A stretch of DNA of 7,834 nt from Alphaproteobacteria bacterium UBA5343 (lineage in GTDB: Bacteria; Pseudomonadota; Alphaproteobacteria; RF32; UBA5343): NCBI GenBank assembly GCA_002410125.1, contig DHQH01000055.1:1-7834 (forward strand), in the 5' to 3' direction. Positions 1 to 6,409 of the stretch are shown here, piece by piece. Under the pieces are notes generated by a model. That model saw only the letters and a list, made by a program, of their open reading frames with translations. It was not told the DNA's origin and did not search any database. A program made the position numbers and the translations under genes. Each line of letters opens with the position of its first letter. Position 1 is the first letter of the stretch.

Positions 1-75
1 GGTAAAGAAGAAAAACAAGACAAGCCTAAGCAGTCACTCCCTATGGCTTCTAAATTAAATCAGCAAGGGAGGTAA
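1..75 (+). CDS. C-terminal end of an unknown protein (partial)
   Basis: The reading frame is open from the left edge to TAA at 73-75 and gives 24 residues ending in SLPMASKLNQQGR. The tail is hydrophilic and lysine/glutamine-rich with no recognisable domain, so the product cannot be named. The ribosome binding site of the next gene (AGGGAGG, 66-72) lies within the last codons and the next ATG begins 3 bp after the stop, which implies one operon and probably coupled translation. If the neighbour is an immunity protein, as many SUKH proteins are, this could be the end of its toxin, but nothing in these residues shows that. Chance readthrough of a non-coding edge is possible because the stretch is short. 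Confidence 0.5.
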   Translation, partial: GKEEKQDKPKQSLPMASKLNQQGR

Positions 76-78
76 TAT

Positions 79-507
79 ATGTTAAGCCAAGTCATAAACA
101 AACTAAAAGTCTTAGGAGCTACAACTTTTCCAAAAGCTAAAGAGGCTGATATATCTAAAACCAATCAAATATTACAAGAAAATGGTTTTGCTATTCTGCC
201 AGATGATTATATTTCACTTATCAATATCAGTGATGGTTTTATATGGGATAGCGTTGAAGTTTATGGTATCAACAAACAAGAAAGAGAAAACTATACTTTT
301 AATGATATCGCCTCTACAAATATATCGCTTATACAGTTTAAGTTTTTACACAAAAGATTAGTCATTGGTAGAAGTTCTGAAAATATTATTATCTATTGCC
401 CTAATAAAAAACAATATCTTCTAATTGACAGAGTTACAAATAGCATCAAACAAAGCTTCAACCATATTAGTGATTTTTTTATCTCTTATTTTGATAATGT
501 TTTATAA
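79..507 (+). CDS. SMI1/KNR4 (SUKH) family protein, YrhA-like
   Basis: This 142-residue soluble protein has no signal peptide or membrane segment. The recognisable core is LPDDYISLINISDGFIWDS at residues 40-58, followed by VEVYG (59-63); the pattern of proline, acidic residue, aromatic, then L-N-x-S-D-G-F is typical of SMI1/KNR4 proteins, here closest to the YrhA-like branch. A beta-rich second half (RLVIGRSSENIIIYCP, 93-108) and an aromatic tail (DFFISYF, 132-138) also fit. SUKH proteins often act as immunity proteins that bind and block nuclease or other polymorphic toxins, but many members have unknown roles. The start is supported by AGGGAGG at 66-72, six bases before the ATG. It sits 3 bp behind an unknown gene. 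The family call is from motif memory; the immunity role is only a possibility. Confidence 0.7.
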   Translation: MLSQVINKLKVLGATTFPKAKEADISKTNQILQENGFAILPDDYISLINISDGFIWDSVEVYGINKQERENYTFNDIASTNISLIQFKFLHKRLVIGRSSENIIIYCPNKKQYLLIDRVTNSIKQSFNHISDFFISYFDNVL

Positions 508-634
508 ACAGTTCTATCTTTTTTAGTAATAGCTGATACATCACTATATACTAAAGTATAGCTTTAAAAAAGTAAATTTTCCTTATAAAATCGATACATA
601 CTACAAAAAATCTAGTGTATTTAGAATATTTAAT

Positions 635-642
635 AGGGGGAG
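635..642 (+). promoter_or_regulatory. Ribosome binding site fixing the cold shock gene start
   Basis: AGGGGGAG lies five bases before ATG 648. An in-frame GTG at 615 would add 11 residues (MYLEYLIGGVI) and would place this site inside the coding region, with no purine-rich site of its own. The ATG at 648 is therefore the better start. Confidence 0.8.
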
Positions 643-647
643 TTATT

Positions 648-1136
648 ATGAGTAATGATTCAGAAAAAGAGCAAAATTTCAAAAATATTTGCTCAATCGT
701 AAAATGGTTTAATCAAGATAAAGGGTTTGGTTTTGTCGAGCCTGCCAATGGTATAGGTGATGCTTTTATCCATATCTCCACTGTAAAAAAAGCAGGTTAT
801 ACCAGCCTTGTCAAAGGTGCAAAAGTTGACTGTGATGTTGTCAAAGGTCCAAAAGGTATTCAAGTTTTATCAGTTGTTGATATTAAAGGAAATGATGAAA
901 CCAAGAAATATGGTTCTGGTGTTACAGGTGAAGTAAAATTCTATAATATTGATAAAGGTTTTGGTTTTGTTGTATCTGAAGATGAATCTGGAAGCTCAGA
1001 AATATATATTAGCAAAAATGCTCTTCTAAGGTCTGAAATTGATAGTTTAGAAACAGGTCAAAAAGTAAAAGTTGTTGCAGGTATTGGTAGTAAAGGTCTC
1101 GTTGCAGAAACTATAGAATTAATCCCAGAAGATTAA
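648..1136 (+). CDS. Two-domain cold shock protein (CspA-like, tandem CSD)
   Basis: From ATG 648 the product has 162 residues with two OB-fold cold shock domains. Domain 1 (about 15-80) has the opening VKWFNQDKGFGFV, with RNP1 KGFGFV at 25-30 and an RNP2-like AFIHIS at 39-44. Domain 2 (about 92-160) has VKFYNIDKGFGFVV, with RNP1 at 103-108, and a less typical RNP2 (EIYISK, 118-123). Such proteins bind single-stranded RNA or DNA in the cytoplasm and act as RNA chaperones or antiterminators in cold or stationary phase. Tandem-CSD proteins of this size are characteristic of alphaproteobacteria. E. coli CspA has one domain of about 70 residues. The gene stands alone in a 140-bp upstream gap with no convincing promoter pair and meets a convergent gene 16 bp downstream. 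The diverged RNP2 of domain 2 suggests the domains bind nucleic acid differently. Confidence 0.92.
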   Translation: MSNDSEKEQNFKNICSIVKWFNQDKGFGFVEPANGIGDAFIHISTVKKAGYTSLVKGAKVDCDVVKGPKGIQVLSVVDIKGNDETKKYGSGVTGEVKFYNIDKGFGFVVSEDESGSSEIYISKNALLRSEIDSLETGQKVKVVAGIGSKGLVAETIELIPED

Positions 1137-1153
1137 ATCTATTTTATTCCTTT
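1119..1153 (+). terminator. Weak possible terminator after the cold shock gene
   Basis: TTAATC (1119-1124) pairs with GATTAA (1131-1136), which includes the stop codon, across a six-base loop. A T-rich run, TCTATTTTATTCCTTT (1138-1153), follows. The stem is short and AT-rich, so termination here is only possible. Confidence 0.25.
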
Positions 1154-1677
1154 CATCCAACATCATTATTAGACATGGTTTGTTGATTGCGAGCATTTCG
1201 CAAATGCTTTTGTATTTCTTGAGTCCTAACTGTTAAGTTACGATTATTATCAATTTCCCATAATGTCATAAGTCCAATTTTTTCATTAATCATAACTTTA
1301 TAAAGTTTTTGAGAAACGCCATTTCTTCTCATCACATCATGTTTGCTTAAAATATAAGCTTTCCTATTATCTTTAAATACGATTAAATCACCAACATTTG
1401 GAGCAATATGAGTAGGGGTGATATATTTTTCAAAATTAATTCTCATATGTCTTAAAAAATTATCAATATTATGACTAGCCTCTTCAGGAAGAAGCTCAAA
1501 TAACTCGCTATGTTGTTCCAAAATGAAATTAAATAAGAATGTTTGATTAAAACTGGCATTTTTATAAGATGTAATGTCCTTTTCTTGGCTCTGAGCACCA
1601 TCAATCTTAATGAAATCAATCTTTGTTTCATTAAGGTTGGTAAACTTATCTAATATGCCGCCATGCCTTTTTAACAT
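1153..1677 (-). CDS. Hypothetical protein, 174 residues, unrecognised
   Basis: I do not recognise this protein. It lacks a signal peptide and membrane helices and is probably cytoplasmic. The first 90 residues are polar with a likely helical stretch (about 45-85, FLFNFILEQH and IDNFLRHMRINFEKY). Residues 94-142 (NVGDLIVFKDNRKAYILSKH to TLWEID) alternate hydrophobic and polar residues and look like a small beta-barrel, perhaps SH3-like, but I cannot match it to a family. The tail (RNARNQQTMSNNDVG) looks disordered. The start is supported by GGAG (1686-1689) eight bases upstream. It has its own promoter candidate and converges on the cold shock gene, so it is probably a single-gene unit. It is not obviously in an operon with ftsY, which ends about 110 bp upstream on the same strand. 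Confidence 0.7.
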   Translation of the reverse strand: MLKRHGGILDKFTNLNETKIDFIKIDGAQSQEKDITSYKNASFNQTFLFNFILEQHSELFELLPEEASHNIDNFLRHMRINFEKYITPTHIAPNVGDLIVFKDNRKAYILSKHDVMRRNGVSQKLYKVMINEKIGLMTLWEIDNNRNLTVRTQEIQKHLRNARNQQTMSNNDVG

Positions 1678-1719
1678 CCATTACACTCCAAAATAATACT
1701 CAAACCTTATCTTATAGTT

Positions 1720-1746
1720 ATTATATTAATATCAAATTTTGTTCAA
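1720..1746 (-). promoter_or_regulatory. Promoter candidate for the 1153-1677 gene, with palindrome over -35
   Basis: On the minus strand TTGAAC (1741-1746) and a perfect TATAAT (1720-1725) are separated by 15 bases, a little short of the optimum. The leader would be about 35 bases. The palindrome ATTTTG-TT-CAAAAT (1736-1749) covers the -35 box and could be a repressor site. It is AT-rich, so chance is a real alternative. Confidence 0.4.
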
Positions 1747-1786
1747 AATATGTCCTTATCTTTAAAAGAATGTTACATATAATATA

Positions 1787-2701
1787 TTATAAATTCATTA
1801 ATGAGTTTGCATATTCTTTGGCATCAAATTCTTGCAAATCTTCTATTTTCTCACCAATTCCTATAAAGTGAACTGGTGTTTTAAACTCTTCAGATATCGC
1901 AACTAATATTCCACCTTTAGCAGACCCATCAAGTTTAGTAACAATAATTCCATTTATATCAATCATTTCCTTAAATGTTTTAACTTGACTAACTGCATTT
2001 TGCCCAACAGTAGCATCAATAGTAAGAATGGTATTATGTGGTGCCTCAGGAATAATTTTTTTAATTACCTTAATAACTTTTTTTAATTCATCCATCAAAC
2101 CCTGTTTATTTTGTAATCTCCCTGCAGTATCAATAAATACAATATCATCTCTATTTTTTATAGCTTGAGTTAATCCATCATAACAAAGTCCTGCAGCATC
2201 AGCTCCAATCTTACTATGATATACTTCAATACCACATCTCTCGCCCCAAACTTTTAATTGCTCAATAGCAGCCATTCTAAAGGTATCTGCTGCAATAAGT
2301 GATACTTGTTTACCCATATCGCTATATTTTTTAGCTAATTTCCCAATGCTAGTAGTTTTTCCAGCACCATTAACCCCAGACATCAAAATTACTTGTGGCT
2401 TATAGCTATCATCAATTTCAAGAGGTTTTTCAACCTTCACAATGATATCTGCAATATTATCAGCTAATTCTTGTTTTAATTCTTCTTCTGATATTTCTTT
2501 ATTAAATTTGTTTTTTGCAAAATTACCTACAATCTTGCCAGCAACTTTAACCCCCATATCAGACATAATTAATACATCCTCAAGAGCTTCTAAAGCGTCA
2601 TCATCAATTTTCTTTTTTGTAAAGACATCAACCAACCCAGTTTGGATTTTATTTGAAGATTTTTTTAATCCATCTTTTAATTTCTTAAATAAATTAACCA
2701 T
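1787..2701 (-). CDS. ftsY: Signal recognition particle receptor FtsY
   Basis: FtsY is the membrane-associated GTPase that receives ribosome-SRP complexes through Ffh and hands them to the Sec translocon. The 304-residue product has a helical N domain (about 1-95) and an NG GTPase domain. G1/P-loop is GVNGAGKT at 109-116, G2 DTFRMAAIEQL at 139-149, G3 DTAGR at 191-195, G4 TKLDG at 255-259, and the closing GIGEKIEDLQEF is at 281-292. DTFRMAA replaces the commoner DTFRAAA. The acidic A domain of E. coli FtsY (about 497 residues) is absent, as in many short alphaproteobacterial forms; a lysine-rich start (MVNLFKKLKDGLKK) probably contacts lipid. The start has AGGA five bases upstream, inside the end of the symporter gene, with only 2 bp between the genes, so both are probably co-transcribed and translationally coupled. 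The partner gene ffh begins at 7594. Confidence 0.97.
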   Translation of the reverse strand: MVNLFKKLKDGLKKSSNKIQTGLVDVFTKKKIDDDALEALEDVLIMSDMGVKVAGKIVGNFAKNKFNKEISEEELKQELADNIADIIVKVEKPLEIDDSYKPQVILMSGVNGAGKTTSIGKLAKKYSDMGKQVSLIAADTFRMAAIEQLKVWGERCGIEVYHSKIGADAAGLCYDGLTQAIKNRDDIVFIDTAGRLQNKQGLMDELKKVIKVIKKIIPEAPHNTILTIDATVGQNAVSQVKTFKEMIDINGIIVTKLDGSAKGGILVAISEEFKTPVHFIGIGEKIEDLQEFDAKEYANSLMNL

Positions 2702-2703
2702 TT

Positions 2704-4125
2704 TTATCCTGTTTTCTTATTCATCAAACCATTTATTACACATATTAGCAGACTAGTTAATATAGTAAAGAGAGAAGAATATACAATTAAATTTTCTTGA
2801 TTATTAATATTAGCATAAATTGAAAATGGTAGTCCTAATACAATTGAAGTAAATATTGCAGCTGAAATACCTCTTCCTGTAAGTCTATCCCAAAATAGTG
2901 AGAATATAATAGGGAAGAATACTGCAGCAGTCACACTCCCATAAATCATAAATGTCCATAACATATTTGGTTTTAGTAATGCAATAGATGTCCCAATAAT
3001 ACAGAAAATCACCATAAATTTACGGCTCACCCATAATAATTTTTTATCTGTTACTTTAGGGTCAACATATCGCTTAAATATATCAATGCTAAATAGAGAG
3101 CTAATAGCACAAAGGCTAGAATCAAGTGTTGAGCAAAGACCAGCAAAAGCCATAAATGTAAAGGCAAATAAAGCACTTTTTGGAAGTAAGTGAGCAATCA
3201 CATAAGGACCAACCATCTCAGGGTTATCAACGGTAATAGCTCCAGAACTTGCAAGTTCAGCACCAACAAATCCAAGAACCGATAATATAATTGGCACAAA
3301 ACCAAAGATAATACCGCCCCATACAAAGGTTTTTACGATATTTTCTTGTTTAACTGCAAATGCTCTTTGGAAAAACATCTGATCACACACCGGACCAGTC
3401 AAAAGAGTAATTGTCATAGGAATTCCCATAATAAAAGCGATATGAGGATCAAATAATTTTGGATGTTTACCATCAACCCCACCAATATTGTCATAAATAG
3501 CGTCAAATCCAGTAATGCTAACCACCCAAGGCACAATAACAATTGCTAAAATAAACACTAACATCATTTGCACCACATCAGTAATAATAGAAGCCTTAAG
3601 TCCACTAATTAAAGAATAAGTAAGAGCAATCAAAGCAATCGACATAATTGCAATATTGGTATTAATGCCAGTCAAAGCATTAAGTAGAGTACCCCCAGCA
3701 TAAGCATTGGAAATAATAGCAAATATCATTGTTAATACAAAAGATGATGTAAATATTATATGTGCAGTCTTAGATCCTCGATATTTTTTATGAATATACT
3801 GTGGTAGAGTATATCCCTTTGGTAATTTTTTTCTAAGTCTAATCGCAATTGGAGCGAAAACAAAAAAGCATACAATATTTGGAAGTGTAAACCAGAATAA
3901 TCCAGGTAATCCAAAATTATAGGCCTGCATAGAGCATACAAAAATAGCTGGAGCCCAAACCCAGCTAATCGCAATACTCATAGATCCTCTTAAAACCGAT
4001 ACATTCCTATCTGCCACCAAAAACCCATCTAAATGCTTTTCTTGCTTAGATTTGATTAATACCAATCCAATCATAAAAATTGCAAAAACCATTAAAAGAA
4101 TAAAGCCTTCAAATTGTGTAATCAT
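2704..4125 (-). CDS. Sodium:solute symporter (SSS family), substrate unknown
   Basis: This is a 473-residue inner-membrane protein with about 13 hydrophobic segments, the usual SSS (PutP/vSGLT, LeuT-fold) size. Family marks are DGFLVADRNV (33-42), SWVWAPAIF (54-62), the signature-like SGLKASIITDVVQ (174-186), the GPVCDQMFFQR segment (244-254), and FAGLCSTLDSSLCAISSL (327-344), whose S/T-x-D-S-S cluster fits the sodium site on helix 8. These proteins use the sodium gradient to import proline, sugars, urea, pantothenate and others. The ADR and SWVWAPA segments recall the urea/DUR3-like side of the family, but the substrate cannot be read from sequence. The start has a modest AAGGG (4134-4138) eight bases upstream. 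ftsY follows after 2 bp, an unusual partner for a transporter. Transcription probably starts in the divergent region at 4126-4237. Confidence 0.92.
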   Translation of the reverse strand: MITQFEGFILLMVFAIFMIGLVLIKSKQEKHLDGFLVADRNVSVLRGSMSIAISWVWAPAIFVCSMQAYNFGLPGLFWFTLPNIVCFFVFAPIAIRLRKKLPKGYTLPQYIHKKYRGSKTAHIIFTSSFVLTMIFAIISNAYAGGTLLNALTGINTNIAIMSIALIALTYSLISGLKASIITDVVQMMLVFILAIVIVPWVVSITGFDAIYDNIGGVDGKHPKLFDPHIAFIMGIPMTITLLTGPVCDQMFFQRAFAVKQENIVKTFVWGGIIFGFVPIILSVLGFVGAELASSGAITVDNPEMVGPYVIAHLLPKSALFAFTFMAFAGLCSTLDSSLCAISSLFSIDIFKRYVDPKVTDKKLLWVSRKFMVIFCIIGTSIALLKPNMLWTFMIYGSVTAAVFFPIIFSLFWDRLTGRGISAAIFTSIVLGLPFSIYANINNQENLIVYSSLFTILTSLLICVINGLMNKKTG

Positions 4126-4137
4126 CTTAAAAACCCT

Positions 4138-4166
4138 TTGTTAATAAATATCTTATATGTTATGAT
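4138..4166 (+). promoter_or_regulatory. Promoter for the exported-protein gene at 4238
   Basis: TTGTTA (4138-4143), a 17-base spacer and TATGAT (4161-4166) form a good promoter, strengthened by TG one base before the -10 (TGT, 4158-4160; extended -10). The start point would be near 4173, leaving a leader of about 65 bases that carries the inverted repeat at 4176-4197. Confidence 0.5.
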
Positions 4167-4175
4167 AGTAGCAGT

Positions 4176-4197
4176 AATATTTGATTATACAAATATT
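4176..4197. promoter_or_regulatory. Perfect inverted repeat, candidate operator between divergent genes
   Basis: AATATTTG (4176-4183) and CAAATATT (4190-4197) are perfect 8-base inverted arms around a 6-base spacer, ATTATA, which is the -10 box of the minus-strand promoter. On the plus strand the repeat begins just after the predicted start point of the opposite promoter. A dimeric regulator bound here could block or tune both directions. No regulator gene is visible nearby. Confidence 0.45.
4184..4189 (-). promoter_or_regulatory. Consensus -10 box for the symporter-ftsY operon
   Basis: The minus strand reads a perfect TATAAT here, which would start transcription near 4177 and give a leader of about 50 bases to the symporter ATG at 4125. 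At 17 bases upstream there is only CAGTTA, a poor -35, so the promoter may need an activator or may be a chance match in AT-rich DNA. The box is exactly the spacer of the inverted repeat at 4176-4197. Confidence 0.4.
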
Positions 4198-4237
4198 TTA
4201 GCTGAGTAACTGTTGATTAATTATAGGCCTAAGCAAG

Positions 4238-4924
4238 ATGAGAAGCACTTTAAGAAAAGACAGAAATAACACATTACGAAACAGAGCCTTGGCTATTGGT
4301 TTGGTTGCTGTAATGGGGTTGTTTGCAACAAAAACTCAAGGGCAAGAGATAACCAAAGAGCAAAAAGATGCTATCAAAGCTGCTAAAATAACAATGATTT
4401 TAGTAAATAGCGGTAAAGTTTCACAAGAAGAGGCAAAAGCATTTGTATTAACACCTGGAGTTTTAGATAAATATAAAGATTCAAAAATAGACAGTCTATA
4501 CTCAGAACTTTGTAAAAAAGATCCAAATCTTAAAGACTTTGATAATCAATTAAAAAAATCAGTTGCTACAAAAACGAGGGCTACAACTATTCAAAATTTC
4601 ACCCTTGTTGGTAAATCCCAAGAATATATTGATAGATATAATGATTATGAGGATACATTTAATCAATATTATCGTAGTCGAAATAAAAATGTACCAGACA
4701 GTAATATTGGCTTAACAGCTAGCAGTGATGCCAGAAGAGCTATGCTATATGAAGATAGAGAAGAAGGTAAAAACTTTATGGATGATGAATTAGAAAACAT
4801 CTATGGAAAAAATGCAAAGGAATTAAGAGTTTTATTTAAAGAAATATCAAAAGAAAATGCTAAGAAGCGAGACAGAATAAGTAAACAATTTGGTCCAAGA
4901 GGTTATAACAAAACTAGTCGATAA
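4238..4924 (+). CDS. Exported hypothetical protein, 228 residues
   Basis: The N-terminus is a Sec signal: a long basic n-region (MRSTLRKDRNNTLRNR), a hydrophobic core at 17-30 (ALAIGLVAVMGLFA) and possible cleavage near TQG/QE (33-37). There is no lipobox cysteine, so it is probably periplasmic or secreted. The mature part is highly charged and mostly helical, with one cysteine (92) and a basic end (NAKKRDRISKQFGPRGYNKTSR). I recognise no family. Residues 38-110 alternate short lysine-rich helices; 120-190 is rich in D, E, Y and R. The ribosome binding site is weak (no GGAG within ten bases of ATG 4238), so expression may be low, but no later start keeps the signal peptide. It is divergent from the symporter and its last 11 bp overlap the end of mtaB. 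A role with the symporter is possible but unproven. Confidence 0.75.
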   Translation: MRSTLRKDRNNTLRNRALAIGLVAVMGLFATKTQGQEITKEQKDAIKAAKITMILVNSGKVSQEEAKAFVLTPGVLDKYKDSKIDSLYSELCKKDPNLKDFDNQLKKSVATKTRATTIQNFTLVGKSQEYIDRYNDYEDTFNQYYRSRNKNVPDSNIGLTASSDARRAMLYEDREEGKNFMDDELENIYGKNAKELRVLFKEISKENAKKRDRISKQFGPRGYNKTSR

Positions 4925-6146
4925 CTTCTGTTAATAACTTATTCCCATCAATCCCTGTTATTTTAACCCTCACAATATCTTTGGCTTTTTGTGGTTTATC
5001 AAATATTGCAATCACAGAATTATCAATATGTCCGCCATTTTCTCTTTCTGCCAAACATTCTGTCTCGGTTCCAATCAGAGATTCTAAATATTTCCTATAA
5101 GCTTCATTTGCTTTTTCTCTTAAAATTTTCGCTCTTGCTTTTCTGATGCTTACATCAATTTGTGGCATTAGAGCTGCAGGAGTTCCTTCTCGCTCAGAAT
5201 ATGGGAATACATGAATATGGGTAATTTCAGTCTCATCAATCAGCTTTAATGTATTTTCAAACATTTCATCTGTTTCAGTTGGAAATCCACATATAAAATC
5301 AGAGCCAAAACTCATATCAGGTCTAACATCTCTTAATTTTTTACATACCTCAATCACATCTTCTCTTAAATGTCTTCTATTCATTCTCTTAAGTATCATA
5401 TTGTCACCAGCTTGAATAGATAAATGCATATGCGACATTAATGTTGGGAATTTTTCAAATAGATTAATCAGTTTATCGTCAATAGCTGCTGGGTCCATTG
5501 AACCCAGTCTTAGTCTTTTAAGTTCTGGAGCTTCAAGTAATATCTTCTCTACCAAATCAGAAAAATTAGGCTTATAAGATCCAATGTCAATTCCTGTTAT
5601 AACAATTTCCTGAAATCCACTGGCTACAAATTCTTTTATCTGTTTTATAATTTTTTCTGGTGCTGCTGAGCGATTATTCCCTCTTGCATATGGAATAATA
5701 CAATAAGTACAACGATTATCACAACCTTGTTGAATTTGTACAAAAGCCTTGGCTTTGCCGTCAAATTCAGTCACTAAATAATCATCAGTTTCCTTAAACT
5801 CCATAATATCAGCAACAATTGCTTTTTCATTTTGCGGTTTTTTTAAAAATTCTTCGAGCCTAACTTTCTCAACATTGCCCAATATCATATCAAGCTCAGG
5901 CATAGCTTCATATTTTTTTGCATTAATTTGAGCAGCACAACCAGTTAAAATGATTTGTGCATCTGGATATTCTTTTCTGGCTTTCCTGATTTCTTGACGG
6001 CATTGTCTCTCAGCTTCAGATGTAACAGCGCAAGAGTTGATAATCACTACATTATCAAACCCAAATTCTTCTAATTTTTCTTTCAATATCTCAGATTCAT
6101 AAATATTAATTCTACATCCAAGAGTAATAACTTTTGATTTGCTCAT
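4914..6146 (-). CDS. mtaB: tRNA t6A37 C2-methylthiotransferase MtaB
   Basis: MtaB is a radical-SAM enzyme that turns t6A at position 37 of ANN-decoding tRNAs into ms2t6A, stabilising codon pairing. The 410-residue product is full length. The N-terminal UPF0004 domain carries the auxiliary-cluster cysteines C11 (TLGCRINIYES), C39 (INSCAVT) and C70 (TGCAAQ). The radical-SAM motif GCDNRCTYC is at 141-149, followed by IPYARG. The core continues through ITGIDIGSY (183-191), HLSIQAGD (241-248) and FICGFPTETD (284-293), and a TRAM domain (about 356-408) binds tRNA. LGCRINIYES and GIDIGSY match MtaB rather than MiaB or RimO. The start at 6146 has only a weak GAGAAG site. Its promoter and a palindromic repeat lie in the 93-base leader. 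The gene ends inside a convergent gene (11-bp overlap) and no terminator is evident. Confidence 0.95.
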   Translation of the reverse strand: MSKSKVITLGCRINIYESEILKEKLEEFGFDNVVIINSCAVTSEAERQCRQEIRKARKEYPDAQIILTGCAAQINAKKYEAMPELDMILGNVEKVRLEEFLKKPQNEKAIVADIMEFKETDDYLVTEFDGKAKAFVQIQQGCDNRCTYCIIPYARGNNRSAAPEKIIKQIKEFVASGFQEIVITGIDIGSYKPNFSDLVEKILLEAPELKRLRLGSMDPAAIDDKLINLFEKFPTLMSHMHLSIQAGDNMILKRMNRRHLREDVIEVCKKLRDVRPDMSFGSDFICGFPTETDEMFENTLKLIDETEITHIHVFPYSEREGTPAALMPQIDVSIRKARAKILREKANEAYRKYLESLIGTETECLAERENGGHIDNSVIAIFDKPQKAKDIVRVKITGIDGNKLLTEVID

Positions 6147-6170
6147 TCATCTTCTCATATTATCAAAAAA

Positions 6171-6212
6171 TGTCATCCTCGAAATCAACTTGTTTTATTT
6201 TCGTGGATCCAG
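6171..6212. repeat. Palindromic element, TGTCATCC...GGATCCAG type
   Basis: The left arm ATCCTCGAAAT (6175-6185) pairs imperfectly with ATTTTCGTGGAT (6197-6208), with one mismatch and one bulge, leaving an 11-base loop. The outer edges TGTCATCC and GGATCCAG match, from memory, the edges of dispersed palindromic repeats in Wolbachia and Rickettsia. Only one copy is present here, so repeat status is inferred. It lies in the predicted mtaB leader and would fold in that RNA. Confidence 0.5.
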
Positions 6213-6245
6213 TTCTGTCACGATAGCGACTCATTTTCCTTCCAA

Positions 6246-6274
6246 CTTATATAGCACGAATTATAAAAAATCAA
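6246..6274 (-). promoter_or_regulatory. Promoter of mtaB
   Basis: The minus strand has TTGATT (6269-6274), a 17-base spacer and TATAAG (6246-6251). Transcription would begin near 6239, giving a leader of about 93 bases that includes the palindromic element at 6171-6212. Confidence 0.5.
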
Positions 6275-6322
6275 ACCCCAATTATTTGAGTTTATATTTT
6301 TCCTGTTGTTTTTGTTAAAATA

Positions 6323-6351
6323 TTGTGTTACATAAGTTCTAACTGTATTAT
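6323..6351 (+). promoter_or_regulatory. Promoter candidate for the small membrane protein gene
   Basis: TTGTGT (6323-6328), 17 bases and TATTAT (6346-6351) would start transcription near 6358 and give a leader of about 50 bases. A competing signal is TATAAT at 6401-6406 with TTAACA 19 bases upstream (6376-6381), which would begin transcripts at or next to ATG 6410 and make the message leaderless. Confidence 0.35.
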
Positions 6352-6409
6352 ACATATACGGTATTATTAGGAAAATTAACAGCTCTTCGGGGTATCAAAA
6401 TATAATCTT

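Noticed and set aside
544..575. TATAC-TAAA-GTATA hairpin between the SUKH and cold shock genes as a terminator
   Set aside because: The stem is only 5 AT-rich base pairs and it is followed by A-rich rather than T-rich sequence.
615..647. Upstream GTG start for the cold shock protein
   Set aside because: The added residues are not part of the domain, and AGGGGGAG at 635-642 points to ATG 648.
2442..2756. 104-residue open frame on the plus strand
   Set aside because: It lies opposite the ftsY start and symporter end, is serine/leucine-rich with no domain, and the minus-strand frames there are unambiguous genes.
3756..3974. 72-residue open frame on the minus strand
   Set aside because: It is an alternative frame inside the symporter gene, without family features.
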